DNA of 64,000 bases from Roseovarius arcticus (GTDB lineage: Bacteria; Pseudomonadota; Alphaproteobacteria; Rhodobacterales; Rhodobacteraceae), in contig NZ_SZZN01000001.1 of NCBI RefSeq assembly GCF_006125015.1, positions 3,224,001 through 3,288,000 on the forward strand. The letters are read 5' to 3'. The position numbers and the translations under genes were made by a program. Shown here piece after piece: positions 37,527 to 45,571 of the stretch. How positions within the stretch are numbered: the stretch's first letter is position 1; the number at the start of each line of letters is the position of its first letter. A model generated the notes under the pieces. The model ran no database searches, was not told the origin of the DNA, and worked only from the letters and a program-made list of their open reading frames with translations.

Positions 37527-38954
37527 ATGACGAAACATTCCAGGCGTATTTTGCCTGTTGTCGGGTTTTCCCTGACCTCTATTGTCGGCTTGGCAGGATG
37601 CTCTACGGAAGAGCCCTATATCCGACCGTTTTTCAATTTCTCGTCTTCTTATCAGTCCGCGCCGGGTGGGGCGCCGGTGCTGATGACAAATAACGCATGG
37701 TGGGAAAAGCTGAGTGACAAGACGCTCAATGCGCTGATCGCCCGCTCGCTTCACGGAAATATCGATCTGCGTATCGCACGCGAACGAGTGGTTGAGGCCT
37801 ATACAGGTATTCAAAGCGTTCCGGCACAGGGCCAACTGACGCCATCCGGGTCGATCCGGCGGCAGGGCGGGATTGGCAGCGACTCGTCTAGCGAAACCCG
37901 CTCCGAGGCGGCTCTTGGTGCCAATTGGCTGTTCGATCCCTACGGCTTGCGCCGCCAACAGATACAGGCGGCCAGCGCACTGGTTGAGGTGGCCGGCGCC
38001 GAGGTAGACGCCGCACGCCTGACGCTGGTCCTTAACATGACCAACGCCTACGTTGACCTGCGCTTCAACCAGCGACTTCTGATTTTGCGGCGCCAGCAAC
38101 TGGCGTCACGGCGCCAAACTTTTGATCTGACGCAAACGCTGTTCGACAAAGGCGCGACTACCAAGGTGGAAATCACCCGGACAGAGGCGCTGGTGACAGA
38201 AACTCAGACCCAGATTCCGCCGCTTCAGGCCCAGATACAAAGCCTCAAGAACGAGATCGCTGTGCTGGCAGGGATGGCGCCGGGAACGCTTGGCATTGAT
38301 CTGGATAGCCGGATACAACAGCCAAAGCCGAACATGGCCCCCAACACCGGCATTCCAGCCGATCTGCTACGCAATCGCCCGGATATACGGATCGCAGAGC
38401 GCAGCTATTACGCCGCAGTGTCCGAGATCGGCGTCGCGCGCGCGGCGCTCTATCCGCAGCTCTCCCTGGGCGGCTCAATCGGGCCAGCCCGAGAAGGTGG
38501 CAGCCAGGGGATCGAATTCTTCTTTGGTCCGTCAATCGTCTTTCCCTCGCTTCTGGACACTTCCATCAAAGCCCGCGTGGCCGCCCGTCATTCGCAGGCG
38601 CGGCAGGCCCATGAGACTTGGAAAGCCACGGTTCTGGAGGCGTTGCAGCAGGTTGAAAATGCCCGCGCCGCCTATGACGGCAGCGCCCGGTCAGTCAGCA
38701 GCGCACGCCGCACCGCGCAACTATATCGCGAGGCTCTCGATCTGACCCGCGACCAAATGGGCCGCGGCGACGTCACCATTCGCGATATGATCAGCGCCGA
38801 AGAAGACATTGCCGATGCCGACGTGGTGCTGGCCGATACAATCCGGCAACTGGCCCTAAACTTCGTCCTGCTCAACGTCAGCGTGGGGGCAGGCAGCAAT
38901 GTGAATGGGGATGGCCAATTGCCTGAAGCAGTCGCGCAGGTCAGCGCTGATTGA
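37527..38954 (+). CDS. TolC/NodT-family outer-membrane efflux lipoprotein
   Basis: This 475-residue protein has a lipoprotein signal with the lipobox LAGC (Cys25). Two outer-membrane-factor repeats follow with long helical coiled segments (AARLTLVLNMTNAYVDLRFNQR and LEALQQVENARAAYDGSARSV). The motif PADLLRNRPDIRIAERSYYAAVSEIGVARAALYPQLSLGGSIG is diagnostic of the NodT-type OMF family. Such proteins are the outer-membrane ducts of RND or type I exporters. No inner-membrane pump or adaptor gene lies next to it, so its partner is elsewhere or it serves the surface-polysaccharide region that follows. Confidence 0.92.
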   Translation: MTKHSRRILPVVGFSLTSIVGLAGCSTEEPYIRPFFNFSSSYQSAPGGAPVLMTNNAWWEKLSDKTLNALIARSLHGNIDLRIARERVVEAYTGIQSVPAQGQLTPSGSIRRQGGIGSDSSSETRSEAALGANWLFDPYGLRRQQIQAASALVEVAGAEVDAARLTLVLNMTNAYVDLRFNQRLLILRRQQLASRRQTFDLTQTLFDKGATTKVEITRTEALVTETQTQIPPLQAQIQSLKNEIAVLAGMAPGTLGIDLDSRIQQPKPNMAPNTGIPADLLRNRPDIRIAERSYYAAVSEIGVARAALYPQLSLGGSIGPAREGGSQGIEFFFGPSIVFPSLLDTSIKARVAARHSQARQAHETWKATVLEALQQVENARAAYDGSARSVSSARRTAQLYREALDLTRDQMGRGDVTIRDMISAEEDIADADVVLADTIRQLALNFVLLNVSVGAGSNVNGDGQLPEAVAQVSAD

Positions 38955-39175
38955 TACGCTTTGCGCGTCGCGCGAAGCTGGCATTCACAACGCAAGCCGA
39001 CTGAGCGCCTGCCTGCCCTAAGATGAGCAGTCCCTTATCTGGCTTTCCATCCCCGCAAACACGCCTCAGGATCATTTGCGGATCCGATGAACCAATTCGG
39101 CCTCTCGATAGCTTACTCGACAGAAGGAACTTTCTGTGCTGAACTTCGTTTCCTTTTATTGGGCGAGGTGTGTTG

Positions 39176-40216
39176 ATGGACTGGACGTCAAAGAATGTTC
39201 TTGTCACCGGAGGGTGCTCTTTTATCGGCTCGCATCTGGTGGAAGGTTTGGTTGATCGTGGTGCGACAGTGCGGGTCGCCGACGATCTTTCTAGCGGAAT
39301 TCGCGAAAATCTAGAGGGTGCGCTCCAAAGCGGCCGTGTTGAGTTGGAAGTGACCGATCTGCTAGATCCTCGCACCGCCGCGCGAGCCGTCTCTGACATG
39401 AATGTCGTGTTTCATTTAGCTGCCACGCATGGCGGCAGGGGTTACATCGACACTCATCAGGCCGCCTGCTCGTCGAATCTAGCGCTTGACGGGATTATGA
39501 TCCGCGAGGCGCAGCGCGCAGGGGTCGAGCAATTCACGTTCGCGTCCTCAGGTTGCGTCTATCCTACAAGCATGCAGCACGATCCCAAAAAAGAGGTCTT
39601 TCTTACCGAGGATCTCGTAAAGCCGCCCTATGAGGCCGACGATATGTACGGCTGGGCCAAGCTAATGGCCGAGCTATCATTGAAGGCATATCATCGGGAG
39701 ATGGGCCTCAAATGCGCGTCAGTGCGCTATTTTACCGCCTACGGAGAGCGTTGCCCCGCTAACCATGCCGTTATCGCCATGATCGGGCGCGCGTTCCTGC
39801 AGCAAGATCCGTTTGTCGTCTGGGGAACGGGCGAGCAAATCCGTAACTGGACCTATGTGTCGGACATCGTCGAAGGCACAATCCGGGCTGCCGAGACCAT
39901 CGAGGATGGCACTGCAATCAATCTGGGTACGATGGAGCGAACGTCCGTCCTGCAGGCCGCAAAGATGATCCTCGAGAGGTGCAATCATAACGTCAAAATT
40001 CAGCCCGATACCAGCAAGCCGACTGGCCCGTATAACCGGGTGGCCGACAACGCCCTTGGAAAGGAGCTCATGGGATGGGAGCCGAGGGTCAGTTTCTCAG
40101 ATGGTCTGGACCGCACCATCCGCTGGTATTTTGACTCGCACGATCGCGATGATGTTGCCGTTGATTTTGAGGCATCGCTGACAGAACGCGGCCTTGAGAA
40201 GGCGGGCCTCAGATAG
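39176..40216 (+). CDS. NAD-dependent nucleotide-sugar epimerase/dehydratase (extended SDR)
   Basis: This 346-residue Rossmann-fold enzyme has the NAD-binding motif TGGCSFIG at residues 11-18 and the catalytic Tyr158-x3-Lys162 in MYGWAK. Catalytic Ser/Thr-type residues lie in TFASSGCVYP. It is an extended SDR like UDP-glucose or GDP-sugar epimerases; the exact substrate cannot be told. GGCGAGG lies at the right distance from the ATG at 39176, whereas a GTG at 39170 is an alternative. The 40-codon C-terminal tail is acidic. It opens the polysaccharide region and probably supplies an unusual sugar nucleotide. Confidence 0.9.
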   Translation: MDWTSKNVLVTGGCSFIGSHLVEGLVDRGATVRVADDLSSGIRENLEGALQSGRVELEVTDLLDPRTAARAVSDMNVVFHLAATHGGRGYIDTHQAACSSNLALDGIMIREAQRAGVEQFTFASSGCVYPTSMQHDPKKEVFLTEDLVKPPYEADDMYGWAKLMAELSLKAYHREMGLKCASVRYFTAYGERCPANHAVIAMIGRAFLQQDPFVVWGTGEQIRNWTYVSDIVEGTIRAAETIEDGTAINLGTMERTSVLQAAKMILERCNHNVKIQPDTSKPTGPYNRVADNALGKELMGWEPRVSFSDGLDRTIRWYFDSHDRDDVAVDFEASLTERGLEKAGLR

Positions 40217-40252
40217 GTCTCGCAAATGCGCGGTCAATCACGTTATGCCGCG

Positions 40253-41479
40253 TCAATCAGGTGCCTTCACCCGCGTGGTGTATGAATAGCAACGGCTGGC
40301 GAGCACCTTGAGCAGCCAGTCGAAGCCGTCCGATACGAAGCTGCGCGACATTACGGGCGGTCTAACCGCATGATGGCCGACACCACGTTTTGTGTTCAAT
40401 TCGCGCGGATCTGAAGGGTTCACGATGATCCGGTCAGCGTCAACCGACACGACCTTCGTAACGCCCATTCCGCTTTCGGCGAGCCGACCCCAGATCGTGC
40501 AGATCGCACGGATGGAGGGTGCCAGCAACGGGCGCATTAGCCGCGCGTTGGCCTCAAAGGGTTGATGCGCATAGTTCAGATCCAGATAGTCCACCTCTGG
40601 GCTAATGGTCAGGGCCATCTCCCCCACCGCCGCGTGGCATTTTATAATATAGGCGCAGCGCGACAGCAGAAGGAAATCCACCAGCACCTCGACCCCGCGC
40701 GCTGCTTTCTTGTCGGAAAGATGGAAATTATTTTCATCTGAATCGCTTAAAGACCATTGCGAAAAGGACAGGATCTTGCCCGGATAGGCCTCCTCCAAAA
40801 CCTTGAGCCACTGGCGCTGGTCGGTGGCGACAAAGATGCCGGTGCAACCCGGATTGTGCGCTAAATACTGATCTATTTGTGGAAAGTATTCCTCGGGCAA
40901 AACTTTGCGCGACAGGTTTGGTCCAGTGCCAAAATCAAACTTGTCTGACCCTCTCAGCTGCAAGCCCAAAGTTATTCCTGTAAAATTTTCGCTCGCGAAT
41001 TTATCCACTTGATCGAGAATGGGCTTTTGGAACCTCACGGTTCCGTCCGCCAAGAACTGCCGAGCATGGTTTCGCTGCATCTGCCACCACTCATGCGGGT
41101 AATCGCCATCGGCGGTATTACGGACGCTGCGGTAATATCCGAACGGGTTCATAAACCAGCTATCGCGCTCCCACATATAGAGGCGCGATAACTCGGATGC
41201 AGTGGTCAGAGTCACCACCTGCCCCTGCGCTACCAGCGTGGACAGTTCCTGCGCAGGTCCAACCGGCTCATAATAGTAATCCCACGCGTTCGGTCCGCGA
41301 CTGGCGTCGAAATAGGGGTTCGGTCCACCAAAATAGTTGCTGCGCTCATGCAGGTATATGATCGGCTCTAGCCTCATGCGGCGCGCAAGCTGAAGCTGAA
41401 TGACGACGCCGTTCAGCTGCGCGACAAGCCCGTCCGAGGTATTGCAGATCAGCAGGTATCGCGGCGCGTTCCTCTTCAT
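40253..41479 (-). CDS. Putative fucosyltransferase-like (O-FucT/NodZ-fold) glycosyltransferase
   Basis: This 408-residue soluble protein has an N-terminal block CNTSDGLVAQLNGVVIQLQLARRM. A central GLQLRGSDKF motif (Arg176 to Lys180) resembles the HxRxGD/RGSDK donor-site signature of NodZ/GT23 and O-fucosyltransferases. The C-terminal FVATDQRQWLKVLEEAYPGKI and ECLVDFLLLSRC-like segment (VEVLVDFLLLSRCAYIIKC) fit the same fold. The nearest genes are an SDR epimerase and a flippase, so it likely adds a fucose-type or related sugar to the surface polysaccharide. The assignment is fold-level; I cannot name the acceptor. Confidence 0.6.
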   Translation of the reverse strand: MKRNAPRYLLICNTSDGLVAQLNGVVIQLQLARRMRLEPIIYLHERSNYFGGPNPYFDASRGPNAWDYYYEPVGPAQELSTLVAQGQVVTLTTASELSRLYMWERDSWFMNPFGYYRSVRNTADGDYPHEWWQMQRNHARQFLADGTVRFQKPILDQVDKFASENFTGITLGLQLRGSDKFDFGTGPNLSRKVLPEEYFPQIDQYLAHNPGCTGIFVATDQRQWLKVLEEAYPGKILSFSQWSLSDSDENNFHLSDKKAARGVEVLVDFLLLSRCAYIIKCHAAVGEMALTISPEVDYLDLNYAHQPFEANARLMRPLLAPSIRAICTIWGRLAESGMGVTKVVSVDADRIIVNPSDPRELNTKRGVGHHAVRPPVMSRSFVSDGFDWLLKVLASRCYSYTTRVKAPD

Positions 41480-41494
41480 GCGACTCCCCCTTCT

Positions 41495-42934
41495 TCATGT
41501 TTGGCGCACGGCATCGATAAAGGACTTTAAGCGCAATAGGACTGCAGGGGACAAGAAAACGAGTATTGCGATGCACGATACCGCGCCGATGGTTATGGCC
41601 GATGCGACATAGGGAACGTCCGGCATCCGGCCCAGCGCGACCATGCGCCACAGGACAACGGTAGCAGACATTCCCAGCGCGATCAGCAACGGCGCTCTGG
41701 CCGCGCTTGCGTAATCGGCAAACGCAATCTTCTCTGGCGCGAGGGCAAGCCACGTCCGGACGGGAAAAAAGAGTGCCGCCCTCAGGGCAAAAGCGGCTGC
41801 AGCAGGTGCAGCGCCATACAGACTGGCTACAGAGATCAATCCGACAGAGAAGACGGCTTCGATCATCACCACATTCAGGTATCTGCGTGTCCGGTCCATT
41901 GCCATCAGGTAGGATTCCTGAAGATCACTCAATGCCTGGATCGCTCCGGCTAGACAGATCCACGGCATGATCGTGGCCGCACCGCGCCACGCATCGCCAA
42001 AAATGATCTCAATCGACGGATGCGCAATCAGTGCAAGCCCCGCAAATCCGGCAAAGCCTGCCAGCGCCACGATCTGCGTCAGGTCGAGAAAGAACTCGTC
42101 CGTGGCCGTGTTGAGTCGGCGCATTGAGGCGATTGTAGACTGGGCGACAGATTTGATCGGGGCGACGATCAAGGTTAGCAAAACCTCGACAAGGCGCCAG
42201 CTCAGCGCATAGAGGGCCACCGCATTCGGGCCGACAATCACCCCAAGCGCCACGGTAGGCGTCTGGAACATAAGAAGCGTGGCTGCGCGCAGTATCACCA
42301 CGCGCGGCCCCAGCCCGCCAATCAGGTGGAACTCCGACATTTTCGGCAATCGCTTGGGCAGCCACCCTGCTGCAGTTATCGCAAACACGCTGTTTATCAG
42401 GGTCATTGTCAGACGCTGGCCCACAAGGCTCCAAGCGCCGTAGCCCTGCACCGCCATTAACAATCCGACAAAACCTCCGGCGATCACACCGGCTGTCGAT
42501 CGTATCGCCAAAACGCGAAACGCCATTTCCCGCCGCAAAAGGGCCGTGGACACACCCGCGACCGAGATCAGCAAAACGGTTGGGCTGGCCACGATCATCA
42601 GCCCAACGACCTCCGGCTCGCCATAGATCACCCCGGCGATCTGCGAAAATATAAGGAGGGCGCCGAACACAGCCAGTCCGAACCCAACCAGCGCTACAAA
42701 TGTGGCCTCCAGACACCCGTCCTTAAGGTCCAGCCGCTCAATGATCCCTTCGGTCAGTGTCTCCCGGACAAGAACTTCGCCGAACAAGGTGAACGCGATT
42801 GCCATTGTGGCAAGGCCGAAGCTCTCAGTGCCGACAAGTCGGGCGATCAGGATGAAAATCAGGAAATTGAGCGCCTGCTCGACCCAGGCCGCTCCGCTGG
42901 ACCAGGCAGCACCGATGACGAAATAACGCTTCAA
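41495..42934 (-). CDS. Oligosaccharide flippase (Wzx/MATE-like)
   Basis: This protein has about 479 residues from a TTG at 42934 preceded by AGAAGGA, the best ribosome site. An in-frame ATG at 43024 would add 30 residues of little similarity. There are about 12-14 hydrophobic helices. The start ALNFLIFILIARLVGTESFGLATMA and the inner segment YALSWRLVEVLLTLIVAPI fit the polysaccharide-transport flippase family (lipid-linked oligosaccharide export). It is transcribed with the fucosyltransferase-like gene, 15 bases apart. A second, distinct flippase lies at 58680-60197. Confidence 0.85.
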   Translation of the reverse strand: MKRYFVIGAAWSSGAAWVEQALNFLIFILIARLVGTESFGLATMAIAFTLFGEVLVRETLTEGIIERLDLKDGCLEATFVALVGFGLAVFGALLIFSQIAGVIYGEPEVVGLMIVASPTVLLISVAGVSTALLRREMAFRVLAIRSTAGVIAGGFVGLLMAVQGYGAWSLVGQRLTMTLINSVFAITAAGWLPKRLPKMSEFHLIGGLGPRVVILRAATLLMFQTPTVALGVIVGPNAVALYALSWRLVEVLLTLIVAPIKSVAQSTIASMRRLNTATDEFFLDLTQIVALAGFAGFAGLALIAHPSIEIIFGDAWRGAATIMPWICLAGAIQALSDLQESYLMAMDRTRRYLNVVMIEAVFSVGLISVASLYGAAPAAAAFALRAALFFPVRTWLALAPEKIAFADYASAARAPLLIALGMSATVVLWRMVALGRMPDVPYVASAITIGAVSCIAILVFLSPAVLLRLKSFIDAVRQT

Positions 42935-43221
42935 AGTGCAGGTCCTTCTGCCGATTGACTTTCTTATACTGTTAGCCAGATTCCGGTGTGCAAAGATACC
43001 ACCAACATATTGACTGATTGACAAATTCTCTGAGTCTTGCAGATTTCCGACGTTATTGCGCTATGCACCTTAATACCGCCCTCAAAATGACCGATTCGGG
43101 GACAATCACCATTGACGAATCTTAATATTTGTTAATACTGAAGGGGTTCGTGGTCATATCGGAAGGTGTGACTGCGTGATAGTATGTAACGAGCGTACTT
43201 TTTGTAGTAAGGGGAAACGGA

Positions 43222-43761
43222 ATGTTGAAGACTTTGAAGATAACAGCTGCTGCGCTTGCCGCCGTAGTTGTAATGAGCGGATCGGCCAGTGCGGTCACCG
43301 TGGCGACCGCAGGTAATTCTTATGATATTACTTCGGACAACCTGTTCGTTGGTGCCGTTGGTTCGAATGGCGGCGCAGGTTCATATTCGGTGAACTTCAC
43401 CTCACCGACTGATCCTTTGACCGGCAAGTCGGATGCTTCGCTGACAAGCGGTGTCTTGGGTACGTTCTCAGGCCTGACGATCAGCTGGCTTGATGCCGCA
43501 ACAAGTTCCGTTTTGAACTCTGCTGTGGTAATGGCGGGGATCACTTCGCTCAGCACCACGTTCAGCGGCGCAAACCTTAGCCAGAATCTGGTGTTCACTT
43601 GGACAGACTCGAAACTGTCAAAGAACGGTCTCCCGATTGAGTTCGATTTTGACGTCTCGGCTGTACCGCTGCCAGCAGGCGGGCTTCTGCTTTTGACTGC
43701 TCTTGGCGGTTTGGGCATGGTTCGTCGTCGCAAGACAGGCGCAACTGCAGCCGCAGCCTAA
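43222..43761 (+). CDS. Secreted VPLPA-CTERM protein (likely exosortase substrate)
   Basis: This 179-residue protein has a signal peptide of about 24 residues ending ASA. A low-complexity mature region rich in Ser, Thr, Gly and Ala, with no cysteine, follows. The C-terminal sorting signal is V-P-L-P-A at residues 148-152, then a Leu/Gly transmembrane helix, then RRRK and a short Ala-rich tail. This is the VPLPA-CTERM domain recognised by exosortase D, whose gene lies about 10 kb downstream. AAGGGGAAACGG gives a strong ribosome site, and a rho-independent terminator follows, so it is a single-gene transcript, probably well expressed. The cleaved protein is likely attached to or secreted with the exopolysaccharide. 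Function beyond that is unknown. Confidence 0.9.
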   Translation: MLKTLKITAAALAAVVVMSGSASAVTVATAGNSYDITSDNLFVGAVGSNGGAGSYSVNFTSPTDPLTGKSDASLTSGVLGTFSGLTISWLDAATSSVLNSAVVMAGITSLSTTFSGANLSQNLVFTWTDSKLSKNGLPIEFDFDVSAVPLPAGGLLLLTALGGLGMVRRRKTGATAAAA

Positions 43762-43793
43762 TACCAGATCTATCCGGTAAATATATCAACGCT

Positions 43794-43814
43794 AAGGGGC
43801 CTCGCGGCCCCTTT
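43794..43814 (+). terminator. Rho-independent terminator after the VPLPA-CTERM gene
   Basis: AAGGGGCC at 43794-43801, a TCGC loop and GGCCCCTT at 43806-43813 form a perfect 8-bp stem followed by TT. It lies 33 bases after the stop and isolates the gene from the convergent glycosyltransferase. Confidence 0.88.
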
Positions 43815-43835
43815 TGCATTTTCAACTAGTGTCTT

Positions 43836-44720
43836 TTAGATCGTGCCACCGACCGACTGCCGTAGCATCCAGAGCATCCGTGTACATCTTAACCGGACCA
43901 GCGTGGCAATCGCCCTAGAGGTTTCACCGGTAGACGTCAGCTTGTCACTGGCCAGAACCTTTGGGATGTGCACAACGGCGCTGAGGGGCATTGCGAGCCC
44001 CCGTATGGCCCACTTCAGACGCTGCATGGGGTTGGTGCCGTTTAATTGATAGCCTTCGCGCGTCGTCCGGCGCCATTTTGCCTTCAGCGCTGGCCAGTCC
44101 TGCCGCGACGGGTGGCTGACACGCAGCCGGTCCTCGTAGATTAGGCTAAAACCATTGGCAACGGCGCGCATGGTCCATTCGCGGTCCTCCGAAACACCAT
44201 TTACGAACCCGCCTATCACGTCGAAAACGTCACGACGCGTTAGCAGATTGCCGGTGCCTGAAAATCCCTGCACTTCGATGTATTTGCGGAAATTGAATGC
44301 AAACACAGCCTCAAACGCCTCGGCTCCGCTGCGCGGTGGTGGGGTTTCATCAAACACATCGACGCGCCCACCGATGAGGTCGCCGTTCGCGCTGACTGCG
44401 CGCCCCAGCGCAAGCCAATTCGGAGCCGGAACGCAATCCGCGTCGAGGAAAAACAGTCTGGGCGCCGTGGTCTCACTAACACCGCGATTTCGCGACGGTG
44501 CAGCCCCCTGATCGCGTTCGATGACAAAGCGCACCTGCGGGAATGCCGCGCGCACCCCGTCCAGCGATACTGGCGAGGCGTTGTCCACGACGACGATCTC
44601 GGTACCTTCGGTATCGTTCTGCATCAGCGCTGCAAGACAGCGCTCCAGTCGCAGGACATCGTTGTAATGAGGGATGATAACGGCATCGGCCGACCCCGCC
44701 TTAGTAGACGCCGTACTCAT
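43836..44720 (-). CDS. Family 2 glycosyltransferase
   Basis: This 294-residue cytoplasmic-face GT-A enzyme starts with the nucleotide-sugar-binding region VIIPHYNDVLRLERCLAAL. It has the metal-binding DxD-type motif in LFFLDADCVP and the acceptor-site block VSEDREWTMRA. It overlaps the upstream CpsD-type kinase gene by 20 bases, so it is cotranscribed with the export machinery. The sugar transferred is unknown. It lies at the 3' end of the four-gene minus-strand arm of the exosortase locus. Confidence 0.9.
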   Translation of the reverse strand: MSTASTKAGSADAVIIPHYNDVLRLERCLAALMQNDTEGTEIVVVDNASPVSLDGVRAAFPQVRFVIERDQGAAPSRNRGVSETTAPRLFFLDADCVPAPNWLALGRAVSANGDLIGGRVDVFDETPPPRSGAEAFEAVFAFNFRKYIEVQGFSGTGNLLTRRDVFDVIGGFVNGVSEDREWTMRAVANGFSLIYEDRLRVSHPSRQDWPALKAKWRRTTREGYQLNGTNPMQRLKWAIRGLAMPLSAVVHIPKVLASDKLTSTGETSRAIATLVRLRCTRMLWMLRQSVGGTI

Positions 44721-45531
44721 TTCCGTAAGCCCCGCTGATATAGCGGCATTTGTTCAAAACGACTCCCATTACGTTGGTGAGTTCAGACAATTGCCGCTCG
44801 GCTAGGTCGATATGGTCCATGCTAGTCTTCTCGGCGGCAACCAAAAGCAGAGCGCAATCGACGTTCTTTAGAAACCCGTGGCTGTCATCGCTGCCCATCA
44901 GCGGCGGCGTGTCGAACATGATGAGGTCGGGTTTGTATGTCGCCTCAATATGCTCCAGCGTCTCGACCATCTGCCGACTTTGCAGAATTTCCGACGGGTT
45001 GCGGGCTGCGACGTAATTCAAACCAAAGATGACGTTCTCACCATGGCGGACAGCATGGTCCTCGAACCGTACTTTGCCCTTTATCACATCGCCCATGCTG
45101 TTCTTGCCGGTCTGACCTAGCACTCCGGCCAGCCCCATACGGCGCATGTCGAAATCGATGACAAGGATGCGCAAATCGGTTTGCCGCCCAAGGCTGAACG
45201 CGAGATTGGCAGTCGACGTGCTTTTGCCCGCTCCGCTATACGGCGAGGTCAGTGCCAGACGTCGCCACCCGTTGCTGAGGGTCTGTTGCAGAACCTTTGT
45301 ACGCAGCATGTCATAGGGCGCGGCGTCGTGCCCGCCAGCGTAGGACATCAAACGATTGCTTTTCACCGTTTTCGCATCGATGCTAATCTCTGGCAACGCT
45401 GTCCAGAGACCATCATCCGGCTCTTCTGCGACCAGCTGTTGGTCTTCGGTCAGTTGCAGCGGCTCGGACCGGGGATTGCGCGCAGCACGTTCCTGCCGGG
45501 CCTTTTGAATGGCCTGTTGAAGACGATCCAT
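44701..45531 (-). CDS. CpsD/CapB-type tyrosine kinase (BY-kinase)
   Basis: This 276-residue P-loop kinase has the Walker A SPYSGAGKST (residues 96-105), the Walker A' LVIDFDMRR with its Asp, and Walker B-type MFDTPPL. The C-terminal 13 residues hold four tyrosines (264, 269, 273, 276), the autophosphorylation cluster of BY-kinases. The enzyme partners with the chain-length protein encoded immediately upstream (45572-47113) to control polysaccharide chain length. Here kinase and membrane adaptor are separate polypeptides, as in PEP-CTERM/exosortase loci. Confidence 0.9.
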   Translation of the reverse strand: MDRLQQAIQKARQERAARNPRSEPLQLTEDQQLVAEEPDDGLWTALPEISIDAKTVKSNRLMSYAGGHDAAPYDMLRTKVLQQTLSNGWRRLALTSPYSGAGKSTSTANLAFSLGRQTDLRILVIDFDMRRMGLAGVLGQTGKNSMGDVIKGKVRFEDHAVRHGENVIFGLNYVAARNPSEILQSRQMVETLEHIEATYKPDLIMFDTPPLMGSDDSHGFLKNVDCALLLVAAEKTSMDHIDLAERQLSELTNVMGVVLNKCRYISGAYGNEYGVY

Positions 45532-45571
45532 TACGCCTCTCCGCTATAGATCAGAAAACAAATGGCATGCA

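Noticed and set aside
37179..38099. 306-codon minus-strand frame spanning trpS and the TolC-like gene
   Set aside because: It crosses two well-supported genes on the other strand and shows no protein family signal.
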